From NCBI GenBank assembly GCA_033961575.1, contig CM066737.1, positions 64,376,771-64,440,770 on the forward strand: a stretch of 64,000 nucleotides of DNA, in the 5' to 3' direction. Of the stretch, positions 34,568 through 46,479 are shown piece after piece. Numbering within the stretch: the first letter of the stretch is position 1; each line of letters opens with the position of its first letter. The stretch is from Aselliscus stoliczkanus. Its lineage: Eukaryota; Chordata; Mammalia; Chiroptera; Hipposideridae. A program made the position numbers and the translations under genes. The notes below the pieces were generated by a model, which saw only the letters and a list, made by a program, of their open reading frames with translations, made no database searches and was not told the DNA's origin.

Positions 34568-35042
34568 CCTCTGGACTGTGAACTTCAAACATTTCTTAGT
34601 AGTTTTGTACCCCTCTTGGGTTGGACAGAATGGCTAGAGTGGGTTGGAGTTGGACATTTTCCTCATCTCCTGTAGAAGGCTAGAGTTGACAGGAGATAGG
34701 TATTTTCCTTCCCCCAGGGCAGTTAGGCTCTGATCATATTCCAGCAGGTTAGGCTCTGGTTACCTAGTTTTTCCTGAAGGCTGGCCTTTCATGAAGCATA
34801 GAGTGCTCTGGAATATTTCAAAATGTTTCTTTTCCCCTCCCACATCCAGAAGCTCGCACTGAGTTTTCTCCAGTACAAATTGTGATAACCTGGCCTACCT
34901 CCTCTTGCATATGAAACTTACAAAATGTGGGGGCCTCCCTATGACAGGGTCACTCTGGACTTTGTAACTCTCAGAGTTGACCACAGTGAGCTTGCAGCAA
35001 TTCATCAATTACAGTTCAGATTTTTCTTTCTTGGCTCAGTTT
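34568..35042. other. No gene seen; unassigned repeat-like DNA
   Basis: GC-moderate sequence with a CTGTTTCC/CCCCCAGG texture reminiscent of an LTR or L1 5' region; not assigned. Confidence 0.35.
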
Positions 35043-35057
35043 CTGGAGGCAGTTTCT

Positions 35058-35480
35058 TTTTTTTTTTTTAAGATTTTTTTTTTTTAAATGGGGGAATTGA
35101 GGGAGGGGAACAGACAAGTTGCTATCCTTTTGTTCTTCAGTCTAGTTGTGGAGGACATTGCTTCACTGGCCCATGTTGGTATCATCATTGTGCTCTTCCC
35201 GGGTGAGGCAGATCGGTCACCGGCCTCTGGATGGTCGCTCACAGCGGCTCTTGGCAGCTCACACTGGCTGCCGGCCACTCACTGTAGCCTATGGCAGCCC
35301 ACTGCAGCAGGGGCTGCAGCCCACTGTCACCGGTGACTCATAGCAGCCCAGCTCCAGGTCGAGCTGTTGTTCACCATCTTAGCTGTAGAGGGCAGTGTCA
35401 CCAGCCCTCATATGTGGGATCTGAACTGGGGCCGCTGGCGTCCCAAGCCAGCTCTTAACCAGTGCGCCACTCGACCGGTC
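35058..35480 (-). mobile_element. Long SINE type A, with TSD
   Basis: 423 bp in reverse; poly(A) as a T run at the left, head GCGCCACTCGACCGGTC at the right. TSD CTGGAGGCAGTTTCT at 35043-35057 and 35481-35495. A 15-bp perfect TSD indicates a fairly recent insertion. Confidence 0.95.
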
Positions 35481-35495
35481 CTGGAGGCAGTTTCT

Positions 35496-36265
35496 GCTCA
35501 CGAGCCTCTGCTCTGATAAGCTGTGACACCCCATATTCGCCTGCCTTTTTCTTTAACCTTAGGGGCAACTGTGTCCTGTGTCCTCCCCTGTCTTATAGAT
35601 CCAGGAAGAGTTAACTTTTCAGTGTATTCAGTTTTTTACTTGTTAGGAAGGATGGTGACTTCCGAACTCCTTACGTGTAGAACCAGAAACCTTCAGTTTT
35701 GTACCTATAGTAAGAGTCTAATGGAAAAGTCTGTGCCCATTGCTCTCATTCTGTGGCACTTTGTTTGATACTCTGCCTTTCTAGAAGTTCTACTTCTAAA
35801 AAAAAAAAAGGAGTCTTCCTTCTCTGCTTCTCATGAAAAGGAATATCAGTTCCTCAAATGACCTTTAGTGTACCACATTCTTTCAACTTCTTCATTTTTT
35901 GAGCCTCTTTTATCCTGTCAAGGCTTACTAAACTTTCAACTAATATTTACTCTACTTGAAATCTGGAATCCAGTTTTTTAATCTTGTCTCTTCATTTTAT
36001 CATTGTAGATAGAAAACAAAACAATGGGAATATAACTTGATGGATTTCCTATGCTCTAAATAAAAGAAGCAATATTATTTCCCTCTGTTAACAATCCTGA
36101 TACTTTTGTTGAACCCTTAAATAGAACTCCCACTCTAGTCTCAGGAAGTTCTCTTGGTCATGGATATTCTAATTTTCAAGGCACAACAAAATTTTTTAAA
36201 TTTAAAATATAGTTTCTGGACATATAGTGTAATTTCAAACATATGATGATGTTGGGGTGTGAAGG
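35496..36265. other. No gene seen
   Basis: CCAGGAAGAGTTAACTTTTC and GGTGACTTCCGAACTCCTTA near 35600-35675 look like an old interspersed repeat, perhaps L1-related. Not delimited. Confidence 0.35.
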
Positions 36266-36269
36266 TGAT

Positions 36270-36455
36270 GACCAATAGTTATGATGAGGCATTGTACTGA
36301 GTACTTTATTAGGATTATTTATTTCTAACAATACCCTGTCTCCACTTTTCAAATGGGATATTTGAAACTTACAGAGATTTAATAATTTTTTATTCAGCTT
36401 CTAAATGGTGAATTCAAACCCACCTACTTAGACTCCAAACACAGTTCTTTTCAGT
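36270..36455 (-). repeat. MIR fragment
   Basis: CATTGTACTGAGTACTTTAT, CCACTTTTCAAATGGGATA and GGTGAATTCAAACCCA follow the reverse MIR order. Confidence 0.65.
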
Positions 36456-36689
36456 ATGTCACATTCCCTTCCCAATTAACTCTAAGTCTGTTCCTCTAAA
36501 GACATGCTATAACACTGCATTTTTCCCCCCTAACTTTTGTTTTCTAACACAAAATATCAGGGAATGAAAACAATTGAATCCAATTAGTATCATCTCATTA
36601 GTTAACCTAAATTTTGAGGATTGTGTTTTTCATGACAAGAAAATGATAGCTGTCATTTATGGAAAGTTGCTCACCCATGTGGAAATTTT

Positions 36690-36875
36690 GGCCCATCAGT
36701 CAAATAACAGCATGAATAGCTACCATTTGGGAGAATCCCCTATGAATTGTTCACTTTGTATGCATCAACCACTAATCTCACAACAACCTTCCATGGTAAA
36801 GATTATTCCTGCCACTTTATAGCTGGGCCAGCAGAAGTTATACATATCGCAAAAATCACACAGCTAACAAAATGA
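36690..36875 (-). repeat. MIR fragment
   Basis: AATCTCACAACAACCTTCCAT, GCCACTTTATAGCTGGGCC and AAAATCACACAGCTAACAAA match the reverse MIR core. Confidence 0.65.
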
Positions 36876-36945
36876 AAAAAGCCACGATTGACACATAGAT
36901 TCCTTTCACTTTAACATCCTTGGGCTTTCTCTACTACATAATACT

Positions 36946-37022
36946 GATGACACTACTCATCACCTAATAACATCAATCATTCCACCCCTTTGAATGATCT
37001 TCTCTCAATTCTAGTTTCTCTT
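36946..37022 (+). repeat. Unclassified repeat, copy 2 of 2
   Basis: GATGACACTACTCATCACCT through GAATGATCTTCTCTCAATT; diverged copy of 6813-6889 in the same orientation. Confidence 0.5.
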
Positions 37023-37393
37023 ATCATTGACATCTTTATTAGGTTGACTCATTTATTATAATTTTCTTCATTTGTCAACAACCATCATTAGTTTATATCT
37101 CTTGCTAGATATTTTCAAATCATCCTCTTCTCAGATGAAATGGACCAATAAGCTCATCACTGTACCATAAACCATTACACCTCACATCACACAACTATAA
37201 GAGAATGTCTGTAATAATTGGAGAGCTCCATAAGAATACAAAGCTGATGTATCTTCTCTGCCCCGTTATACAATTACTAAATAGCCATACTGGATTCTGA
37301 AGCATGGAAAAGCAAATGAAATATACTGATTGTCTAGTTTTGTCTGCTTTAAGAACTGTATGCAAAGATGTTGAATTAAGAGAAATGAGTTCA

Positions 37394-37799
37394 GGGCCGG
37401 ACGATTGGCTCAGTTGTTTAAGAGCGCGAGCCCTGAGCAACGAGGTTGCTGGTTCGATTCCTGCATGGGTCAGTGAGCTGTGCCCGAGATGAGCTGCCAC
37501 TGAGCTGCCAAGAGGTGGAAGGATGGCTCAGCTGGTGAAAGTATGTGCTCCTAACGGCAGGGTTTCCGGTTTGACTCCCGCATCGGATGGTGGACTGTAC
37601 CCACCCACAGATAGTATTGAGCAAGGCATCTTGAGTTGAGCTGCCCTGAGCTGCCGCCGGGCAGCCAGATGGTGATTGGACTTGGAACTGAGCTAGCTGC
37701 TCCCTCCACAGCTGGGATTAAGGGACGAGAATTTGACTGGTCCCCTTCCCGAGTTCCCCAATACTGTTCCCCTTCCCCAATTAAAAAAAAGAGAGAGAC
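37394..37799 (+). mobile_element. Dimeric tRNA-headed SINE (type D), with TSD
   Basis: Two tRNA-like units in tandem. The first starts GGGCCGGACGATTGGCTCAG with B box GGTTCGATTCC; the second starts GGATGGCTCAGCTGGTGAAA with B-box-like GGTTTGACTCC. A body follows, then a tail CCCCTTCCCGAGTTCCCCAA shared with type A. TSD ATGAGTTCA at 37385-37393 and 37800-37808. Other copies lie at 53.5 and 57.1 kb. Confidence 0.9.
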
Positions 37800-37808
37800 A
37801 TGAGTTCA

Positions 37809-40586
37809 TTTACACAGTTGCATACTGAGTTAACCAGTAAAGTAATTATAGATCAGACATTCTAAGTTTACTTCACATCAGAGGTAAGTCTCTGAGTAGA
37901 GAGGATGGGTGAATACAATATCTGGCTCTTAATCACTCTCCTTTCATTCTTCCCCTTCCTTGTTTGGTAGGGAATGAGTCACTTACATCTTGTTGTTTGA
38001 CAAATAGTTTTCCCAAACTGTCTAGCAATATAGTAGCAGAAATATGAAAGACAGTATCAGGTATTTAATTGTTTAATAGCACAAAACATTCTCTCTTTCA
38101 CCCCATCTGACTTTCACTCTTAAATGAGACCCAACTGAATACTTATGGGAGGCCACCATAGGTATTTGAATATAAATTTCTTCACTTCCTGAATTTTAGA
38201 CTTATCGTGGGACAATGTGATTAAAAAATAAAATGTGTATTTATTTCTCCTTCTTACAAAAACACCTTGATACATGCTATTATCTCTGTTTTTCCATAAA
38301 ATGTAAGCAACTTCTAATATGATCGTGTATAAAGACGTGCAATGGGATACTGAAATGCTCCGTGGTGCTCTAATGTTCTTTTTCAATCACACTAAACCAT
38401 TTATAGCTAAATTTTAACACTCGCTGTCATTAAGAAAAATGTGCTGCTCCCTCTTCCATTTGAGAATCACAGGAGCCAGTGAATGGTGATTGATCTGAGA
38501 TAACTAAAAGGGTAAAATGCAGGGATTGAAATTTGGATTAGCTCCTTTTTATTGGGCCTTATTTTAACATTTCCCAAAGCAGAGGTCACAGTGATAACAT
38601 TGATCAGGTGAAAAGCAGATGACATTTAGGTGATCTTGTTTAGCCAACTGCAGCCATGAGCCTAATTGTCCCTTCTGCATCTGGAAACAAAGCATTGTCT
38701 GAGGGCAGAGGTATTATTTCTCATTTCCAACTCTTCTCTTCTACTTCTCCCAAGCTCCCAAAGCACACTGACATTTAGGTGAGAATTTCTGTCAGCCCAG
38801 GCACTTATCTATCTGCACATTATGCAAGAACTGGCTCCTGGGGACTGATGCTTTTCATATAAGGAAGTGTGCAAAACTCCCTTTCCCCCAGGCAGCCCTC
38901 AGTTTCTCAACATTAGGCAATCTCATCACTCTTGTTTCATATTTCATCACAAACATCTACTCATAATCTAAATTTATCCAGTTCTCCTACTGCCATCACT
39001 AGCTCCTCCTTTTCACCTCATTGGTAGCTCTCTGGGAAGTTAGTTCTCACATAAGGCTAATAATATTCACCAGGGCATTACTGAGTGACTACTGCAGCCT
39101 AAGGCATTACCTTTCCCGATGATGCTTACAATTTAAAATAGGATTCTCAGAGAGATAAATATTCTAAGTCTAAATGTTTTGCCCTGTTACCAACCATGTT
39201 GAAGAAACATTTGCACTTGCTTATAGGGAGTAAGATTTATTGTGATTTAGTATACAAAGATAATTTACTTGTACACAAAACCTGGAATGGTAAATTCTCA
39301 CTATTAACAAAAGCATTCAAACTAACAAGTTGCTTAGATTTGAATCTTCTTTGGAAATCTTCTGCACTTCGAATAGGCCAGGGTTACCTGGAACTAACAA
39401 ATGCAGAATTAGTACTGGGGCTTGAGGTCGCATGAACTCAGAAATTTATAGTACACTCTGTTGGAGTGCTTAGTTATCATGAATGAAGAAGTTATTAATA
39501 TTCATATATATTCTCTTGTTGACTTCTAGATTGAGCCCATGTCTATGATGATTTATTTCACTTAATTTTTTACCTTATAATTCCCAAAGAACAAGCTGAT
39601 TCAGCCTTTACATGATAATTTTTTTAGTAAGAATAAATGACTTTTGTATGAAGTACAATTATATTCTTATGAGAAAATCTAAGTGTCATTACTGAATGTC
39701 CTAACTACATAGGCAAAAATATTTTCATTTTTTTTTCTATAAAATGAAAAGTAATTATGTTCACCAACATCGTGGTAGTGTTATTTCCAAGAGAATGGAA
39801 GATTTATTATTGAATTCTTGTAATGTACCATAATGCCAATGTAAGATCAAGATTTATGAAACGAAAAGGTGAAACATTCTAATAAACGATGGCTTCAAGG
39901 ATCTTCACAAAAATACAACACTCTGAGTATTGCTTCGTCTTTTTTGTTATTCAGTCATTCCAAGAATAATCTAAGCACAGCCAATTTTTATCTTGCAATC
40001 AATGAATTGAAGGATAAAAAGCAAAATCTTTATTTCCCCCCATAGAATCAGAGTCAACAATCAGTCAATGAATGTGGTTTACTTTTTTCTTTTCTTTTTT
40101 TTCTTCACTTTTTGGCATTTTAAGATCCTCAAACTTTTAAAAACTATAAAAAATATCAGGCAATCATTGTTCAGGGAAGCTAGATCAAGGTAGCTTTTGC
40201 CAATTATTGGCATGAGAAGATATTTTAAAATAGTGAATACATGTGGCACATCTGATTAAGTAGCATTTTAAGAATAAATTGATTCTCATGATCTACAGTA
40301 CTTGGTGTGTTAAAGGATTGCTGTATCAGCTTAAATGGTCAAATCTATGTGGGCATAGTCCTGTAGCAATTTACTCTCTGGCTTTGCTGAAGCCAAGGGT
40401 TAGAACAAACTAGGGCTATTTTGTTTGATAGTAATAGAAAAAAAATGTTACTTAAAGTTTTTTTTTTATAACAGGTAATAAGACTTTGGTCTAAATTTAA
40501 TGATAATGACTTTTTCCAATTTGACTTAGAAGAAGGTATGGTATTAGAAAACAGTCATGGTATTAGAAAGTGTTGGGTTTATAATA
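37809..40586. other. No gene seen; repeat-poor interval
   Basis: About 2.8 kb, the longest stretch without a recognisable recent repeat. Short frames (39196-39435, 38120-38386) have no family signature. Could hold non-coding conserved sequence, but that needs a cross-species comparison. Confidence 0.45.
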
Positions 40587-40775
40587 CAGTGGTTGTCAAA
40601 TCTCAGCATATATCAAAATTACCAAGAGTGCTTGTTAGAACAAAGATTGCTTATCCCCACCCCAAATGTTTCTTATAAAATAGGTCTGGGTTGAGGCCTG
40701 AGAATTTACGTTTTTAAAATGGTTCCAAAGTGAGGCCAAGCTAACTACCCAGGAACCACAGTTGGAGAACCACTT
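40587..40775. mobile_element. MER5A-type hAT-Charlie MITE
   Basis: Starts CAGTGGTTGTCAAATCTCAG and ends GTTGGAGAACCACTT, with GAATTTACGTTTTTAAAATG inside. The CAGTGGTTCTCAA-type inverted ends are those of MER5A. Old; the 8-bp TSD has decayed. Confidence 0.75.
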
Positions 40776-41279
40776 ATATAGCATAAAGACGAGAGGTAAA
40801 GAAATCTGGATCCCAATTTATCCCAGTTACTGAGCGGATGTGCTTCTTTAAGCAAAGCATCTATGCTCTCCATGTATTCTCATAAAACAAGTGAATAGCT
40901 ATTGAATCTTTATTTACTTATATATTTATATTTTGTTAATGTTTTTTTTAAAAATGTATTTGACATACAACATTATATAGGTTTCGGAAGTACACCATAT
41001 TGATAATACATTTAGATAACTTATAAACTAATCACCCCAACATATCTAGTACCCATCTGACACCATACATAGTTATTATAATATTAGCAACTATACTCCT
41101 TATGCTATACGTTACATCCCTGTGACTATTTTGTGACAACCAAATAGTTGTCAATAGTGGACAATTGTGTAATTCTTAATCCCTTCCCCCTTTTTACCCA
41201 TCCTCCCATCATCTGGCAACCATCAAAATGTTCTCTGTATCTATGAGTTTGTTTCTGTTTTGTTTGTTTATTTTGTTCT

Positions 41280-41534
41280 TTAGATTCTACATGTAAGTGA
41301 AATCATATGGCATCTGTCTTTCTCTGTCTGGCTTACTCCACTCAGCATAATACTCTCTAGGTCCACCCATGTGTTTGCAGATGGCAAGATTTCATTCTTT
41401 TTTATGGCTGAGTAATATTCCATTGTGTATATGTACCACCTTTTCTTTATCCATTTATCTACTGATGGACACCCACGCTGCCTCCACATCTTGGCTGTTG
41501 TAAACAATGCTGCAATGAACATATGAATGCACAT
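41280..41534 (-). pseudogene. L1 ORF2 C-terminal fragment
   Basis: An 84-residue peptide containing MEYYSAIKKNEILPSANTW and SQTEKDRCHMISLTCRI, the conserved end of L1 ORF2p. Best preserved ORF2 C-terminus in the window. It is directly fused to endonuclease-start sequence instead of the rest of the protein. Confidence 0.88.
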
Positions 41535-41660
41535 TTGCCTTAAAAATAGTGTTTTGAAATAGAAACCTGTTTTAGGTTTCTACAGATAAACACCTAGAGA
41601 TGGGATTACTGGGTCCTTCTTGTCTCTTGTTATAACCTTTGTTTTAAAGTCTGTATTTTC

Positions 41661-41912
41661 TCATATAAGTACAGCTACGCTAGCTTTTTTTTTTTTTTCA
41701 TTTCCATTTTCATGAAATATCTTTTTCCATCCCTGTACTTTCAATCTGTGTGCATTTTTCCATCTGAAGTGAGCCTCTTGTAGGCAGCATTTGTAAGAGT
41801 CTTGTTTTCTGATCCATTCAGCCACCATGTCTTTTGATTGGAGCACATTTAATCCATTTACATTTAAAGTGATTATTGATAGATATGTAGTTATTACTAT
41901 TTTGTTATTCAT
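41661..41912 (-). pseudogene. L1 ORF2 endonuclease N-terminus
   Basis: An 83-residue peptide: SIITLNVNGLNVLQSKDMVA, then EWIRKQDSYKCCLQEAHF. The NVNGL asparagine and the QE glutamate are metal-binding residues of the L1 endonuclease. It ends near the internal deletion junction, so the rest of ORF2 does not follow. Confidence 0.88.
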
Positions 41913-42112
41913 ATTTTTTACCTTTGTTTTCCTTCTTCTTAAAGAAGTCCCTTTAACATTTCTTGTGATACCGGTTTGGTGGTGATGAGCTCCTTTAGCT
42001 TTTTCTTGTCTGGGAAGCTGTTTTACTGTCTTTTGATTCTAAATGATAGCTTTGTTAGATAGAGGAATGTTGGGTGTAGGTCCTTACTTTCCATCACTTT
42101 GAGTATTTCCTG

Positions 42113-42388
42113 TCAATCCCTTCTGACCTGCAAAGTTTTGGTTAAGAAATCAGCTGACAGTCTTATGGGAGCTCTCTTGTAGGTAACTAACTGCTTTTCT
42201 CTTGCTGCTTTTAAGTTTCTCTCTTTGTCTTTAACTTTTGGCATTTTAATTATGATGTGTCTTGGTGTAGGCCTCTTTGGGTTTATCTTGTTTGGGACTC
42301 TATGTGCTACCTGGGCTTCTATGTCTATTTCCTTTGCCAGGTTAGGGAAGTTTTCTGTCATTATTTCTTCAAATATGTTTTCTTTCAA
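42113..42388 (-). pseudogene. L1 ORF1 C-terminal domain remnant
   Basis: A 91-residue peptide with IFEEIMTENFPNLAKEID, VPNKINPKRPTPRHIIIK and LKAAREKQLVTYKRAPIR, the ORF1p RNA-binding C-terminal domain. The coiled-coil part lies to the right (about 42400-42840), is broken by stops and has a run of GTT repeats (42497-42515) that would encode asparagines. Confidence 0.85.
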
Positions 42389-42844
42389 TTTCTTGCTGTC
42401 TCTCTTCTCCTTCTGGTACTCCAGTGATGCAAATATTGGTACACTTGCTGTTTTCCCAGAGTCCCTTTAAACTATGCTCATTTTTTTGGATTCTTTTTGT
42501 TGTTGTTGTTGTTGTTCTGATTGGGTGTTTTTCCTACCTGATCTTCTGAATTGCTGATTCATTCCTCTGTTTCATCTAATCTACTATTGATTCCCTCTAA
42601 TATATTTTTTATTTTAATTATTGTATTCTTCATCTCTGACCGGTTCCTTTATATGTTTTCTGTCTCCATTTATATGTTTCGTATCTCTTTGTTGATGTTC
42701 TCCCTGAGATCAAAGAGTATCCTTATACCCAGTGTTTGGAACTCTACATCTGGTAGATTTCTGGTCTTCATTTTGTTCTTTTTCTGGCACTTTGTTCTGT
42801 TCTTTTATGAGTATTTGGGACATGTTTCTTTGTCTCCCTCATTT

Positions 42845-44325
42845 TGACTGCCTCCCTGTGTTTGTTTCTATGTATTAGTTAGAGCTGCTATGTCTATGTG
42901 TCCTGGTATTAGTAAAGTGGACTTATATAATAAGTGTCCTATGGGGACCAGTGTCACAGTCTCTCTGGTCACCTGAGCTGGGTGTTCCAGGTATGACCCT
43001 TGGGTTGGTTGTGTGTGCTCTCCTGTTGTAGTTGAGCCTTGGTTGCTGTTTGCACATCAGTGGGAGGGATTGACTCTCTGGCTGACTGGTTGTGAGGACT
43101 GGCTATGAGTACAGTGGAAGAGCGGTTGTACAAGGACTGACCCTAGAGAGCAGAATTCAATTTAGCAGGGCTGTGGTGCCTGCCCAGTCTGCCCTTTGGG
43201 TGTGTCATCTGTGGAGGCAGATGGTTGGCATGCCAGCTTGGTCTAGAGTTGACCATTGAGTGTGTCGGCCCCTGAGCAATCCTGGGAGGAGCCCATGATA
43301 GGCCAGTTTAGCTGCTGTTTGTGCCCTGCTCAGGACCATTTGGCATGACCCACAACGTGATGTGCAGATGTCTTCCACTCATGCTGGGCTTGGAGGTGCC
43401 TGGGAGGGTCTAAGCCACTGAAATTGAAACCAAGGCTGGGTGCCACTAGTGCTGGGCATGGATTGCCTAGCAAAATGTGCAGGGCACACTGAGGCCAGAT
43501 GATGCTTGTTTGGGGTTTGTGAACCTTTGTGACATTTTACAAAAGTCTGAAACATGAGCCAAGACCAGTCGTTTGTATGGAAAAGCCTCTGGAAGCAACT
43601 TGTGTGGGTCCACACATTGGGTGAGGCAGGGTCTCAGGGAATCACCAGTGGGGGGCAAACAGTGCTAGGTTGATGGAGATTCATATATGGTGGCTGCCTG
43701 GGTCTGTGCTCTGGGTGCAGGGGAGAGCCCAACAAAGGAACAATGGATTCTGCCAGCACTTCTGCCTGGGAGAAAGATGCCCCTCCAGCCCTTGGCCGGA
43801 AGCCAGATAATTCAGTTTTTTCTTCTATGTTCCTGGCTTTTAGAGCTGCAGCTCTAGCTCTGGAACTCAGAGTAAGTGAGTCTGTCAGTGAGTAAGTCTA
43901 CTCAAGGGCCCTTTAAGAGGAGTGCCTGGGACTGCAGCAGCCCTGTGTTTCACTCAGCCACAATTTCTGCTGTTTTTCACAACCATAAGTTATGGGGAAT
44001 TCTCTTCCTGGCACTGAATCCTAGGCTCAGGAGCCTGATGTGGGGCTGGGACACTTTGCTCCTCTGGGGGAACCTCTGTAGTTGAGATATCCCTCCAGAT
44101 TTTAATCGCCACCTGTGGGTGTGAGACCATCCCTTTCAGCATCTCTGCCCCTCCTACCAGACTCAAGGTGGCTTCTTCTGTATGTCCCCAGTTATAGGAC
44201 TTGTGTTCAGCTAGACTTCAAGTGATTATGAATGATGGTTGTTCTGTAGTTTAGTTGTGATTTTGATGTGGTCATGAGAGGAGGCAAGCACAGCATTTAC
44301 CTACTCCATCATCTTGACTAGAAAT
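42845..44325 (-). promoter_or_regulatory. L1 5'UTR of copy A
   Basis: About 1.5 kb upstream of ORF1. The element start on the minus strand reads TCAAGATGATGGAGTAGG, including an AAGATG YY1-like motif at the expected place. The frames inside (43379-43658, 43876-44085) have no family signatures. Confidence 0.65.
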
Positions 44326-44349
44326 GAATTTTTATTTTTTTAAATATAT

Positions 44350-44600
44350 TGGTTCCAAACCCTTGACATTCATTCGTTATTTTGATAAATATTTGAGTAC
44401 CTTCAATGAGATAAACCATGATACTGGGTATATAGTGATATATAACAAATGCCTTTCCTCATAGAACTTACATATTAGTGTGAGAACATAAAATGAACAA
44501 ATAAGAAAATATGCAATAAAATACCAAATGGTGATACATTCTATAGAGAAAAATAAGAGCAAGTTGAGGGAATAGAGACTGATAGTGTGAAAGGTGAAGG
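44350..44600 (+). repeat. L2-like fragment
   Basis: TTTGATAAATATTTGAGTACC, GATACTGGGTATATAGTGAT and TGCCTTTCCTCATAGAACTT follow the L2 3' end order. Diverged. Confidence 0.6.
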
Positions 44601-44639
44601 GTTAGAATCTCATTTGACTAAACAACCATCCTGTAAGAA

Positions 44640-44775
44640 AGGCATTTGTATTTCCATATTGTTGCTGTGGAAACTGCACCTCGGAAATATTAAGTAATCC
44701 TCCCAACATTACACAGCTAGCAGGTAATAGAATTAGCAATTCAACTCAGAGCAGACTCCAAATGTTATTCTCTTA
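44640..44775 (-). repeat. MIR fragment
   Basis: GAAACTGCACCTCGGAAATA and ACATTACACAGCTAGCAGGT match the reverse MIR core. Confidence 0.65.
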
Positions 44776-44889
44776 ACTAATATATCATCTCCCAAATAGA
44801 CAAGGTATCTAGGCATTTGACTTGCACAGAGGAGTCATGCAATTAACGTAGTTATTATTATTACTACTACCTCTTTAACTGAATTTATT

Positions 44890-45030
44890 TATCACATAAT
44901 AATCATGTTTCACAAATGGAGAAACAGTATCTCAGAAAGATCAAATGATTTGCCTAAATTCATCCAGTTAGTAAACAATACATCTGAGATAAGTATTCTG
45001 GTCTGATTGACTGCAAAATGCAAACTTTTT
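44890..45030 (-). repeat. MIR fragment
   Basis: TTTCACAAATGGAGAAACAG and CATCCAGTTAGTAAACAATA match the reverse MIR core. Confidence 0.65.
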
Positions 45031-46336
45031 CTATTATGATAATCTACCATCTCTCCATAAAATGAGGACAGTAGTATAATTGCATAGGAAAATCCATCTA
45101 ACATTTGTAAAGAGGCTTTGGAAAAATATTGAACAGTATATGTTTGTAAATTATGTTTACAGTAATGATTATTCCCTTTTGTTTGAATAATGGTTAATAT
45201 CTTGGGTATCGGGAACCAGAATGCCAAAGAAGGAATCTTTTCTCATGTGATTTTTGCTGGGATCATTAAAGAATTTATCTCATCCTTGTAGCCTCATTCA
45301 ATTATAAAAAGTCTTTTCAAGATGTATTATTTTAATCAAGGTATTCCTTTGCTGGGCATCATGAGGGAAGTAAGCACATAGGAGCATATAAACACATTTT
45401 TTCTCTAGTAATTTCTAAGTGAATTGCAGGCTAAGGTTCCATATCAGAATGCTCCTTCTACTGAAGATCATGCTCTATATTTTGCAGGAGTCAGAAAAAC
45501 TGGTTTGGCAGCACCACTCATCAGGGTGATGCTTCTTCAAAAGAGTGGATAGGTTTGCTTGACAGACAGCTCCAAGTTCAAACTACTGTGGTCATCCTAT
45601 TCATGGTTTTCGGCCAGTCTTTGGAAGTACTTATTGCCAATTTAAGTTGGAAGTTGAAATACTTTTCCCTTGGTATTGATTGGTTTTCCCTGTTCATTAT
45701 ATAGGAGTTTTCATTTCCACTGATGCATTAAAATCTATGAAATCTCCTGGAAATATTATATTCAAACCAAACCTAAGGGTCATCTTTGGTATTGTCTTTC
45801 ACTTGCAGCATCTATAATTAGAAAACAATAAAACCAAGATATGCTTAGTGGTTTGGTTTAACATATTTGGAATTTGAATTACTATTTTCAAGGTTTTGCT
45901 GAGCAAAACTGGGCTGTGGGTAAAAGACACTAGGAGTTATTTTCTTAATTTACTCAACTGGAAAGCACCAAACAAAAAAAATTTGAGGGGTTAGTATTCT
46001 GTCTGCAGCCCAGGATGTCTAAGGGAAAATGTGATAATATAAAATACTTCTAGTCAGAGCATAGGGTGGTTGGAATAGCAAAGTGAAATTCAAACCTCAT
46101 ACACATTCATATTTGATTATGCCATTAAACAATTTTCCAGTGGGTTTTATTTGTTGTGCTTCATTTGCAATCATAATTTATGATTAGATTGCTTACACAG
46201 AAGTAGGGAGAGCCCCTCTTTTGAAAAAAAGAAAAGGAAACTTTAAATGAATTTTCTGATATCACTATTTACAACGAAATTTAGTCCTCTCTGGGAAAGC
46301 AACATAAAGCTTGAACTTAAAAAAAAAATAAAAATC
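45031..46336. other. No gene seen
   Basis: About 1.3 kb with no assigned repeat and no coding-like frame. Confidence 0.45.
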
Positions 46337-46426
46337 AGCCGAGTGGCGCAGTGGTTAAGCACTGGCTTGGGAAGCCAGCAGCCCCGGTTCGGGTCCCACA
46401 TATGAGGGCCAGTGATACTGCCCTCA

Positions 46427-46474
<48 letters not shown>

Positions 46475-46475
46475 C
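46337..46475 (+). mobile_element. Short SINE type C with (ATA)n tail
   Basis: Head CAGCCGAGTGGCGCAGTGG, B-box-like GGTTCGGGTCCC, ending ACTGCCCTCAA, then about 15 ATA units (46427-46472). The tail has turned into a trinucleotide microsatellite. It produces the LLLLLLL frame on the minus strand, an artefact. Confidence 0.88.
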
Positions 46476-46479
46476 AACT

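Larger units (their letters stand above)
40916..44325 (-). mobile_element. Internally deleted L1 (copy A of the deletion lineage)
   Basis: Minus-strand L1 in element order: 5'UTR (about 44325-42845), ORF1 remnant (about 42840-42113), inter-ORF, ORF2 start (41912-41625), then at about 41622 a direct jump to the ORF2 C-terminal region (41621-41280) and 3'UTR. The reverse-transcriptase region is missing. The junction is the same as in the 58.8-61.4 kb copy. A possible TSD, GAATCTTTATTT (40904-40915) and GAATTTTTATTT (44326-44337), is tentative. Confidence 0.85.

Noticed and set aside
34568..35042. A solo LTR or L1 5'UTR
   Set aside because: Texture suggests a repeat but I found no second copy in the window and no clear ends.
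37394..37600. tRNA genes, because of A-box and B-box-like sequences
   Set aside because: The heads lack a full cloverleaf, have SINE bodies and A-rich tails, and lie between TSDs.
41280..41912. A new protein fusing endonuclease start to ORF2 C-terminus
   Set aside because: The two peptides are in separate frames with stops at the junction, so no fusion product is encoded.
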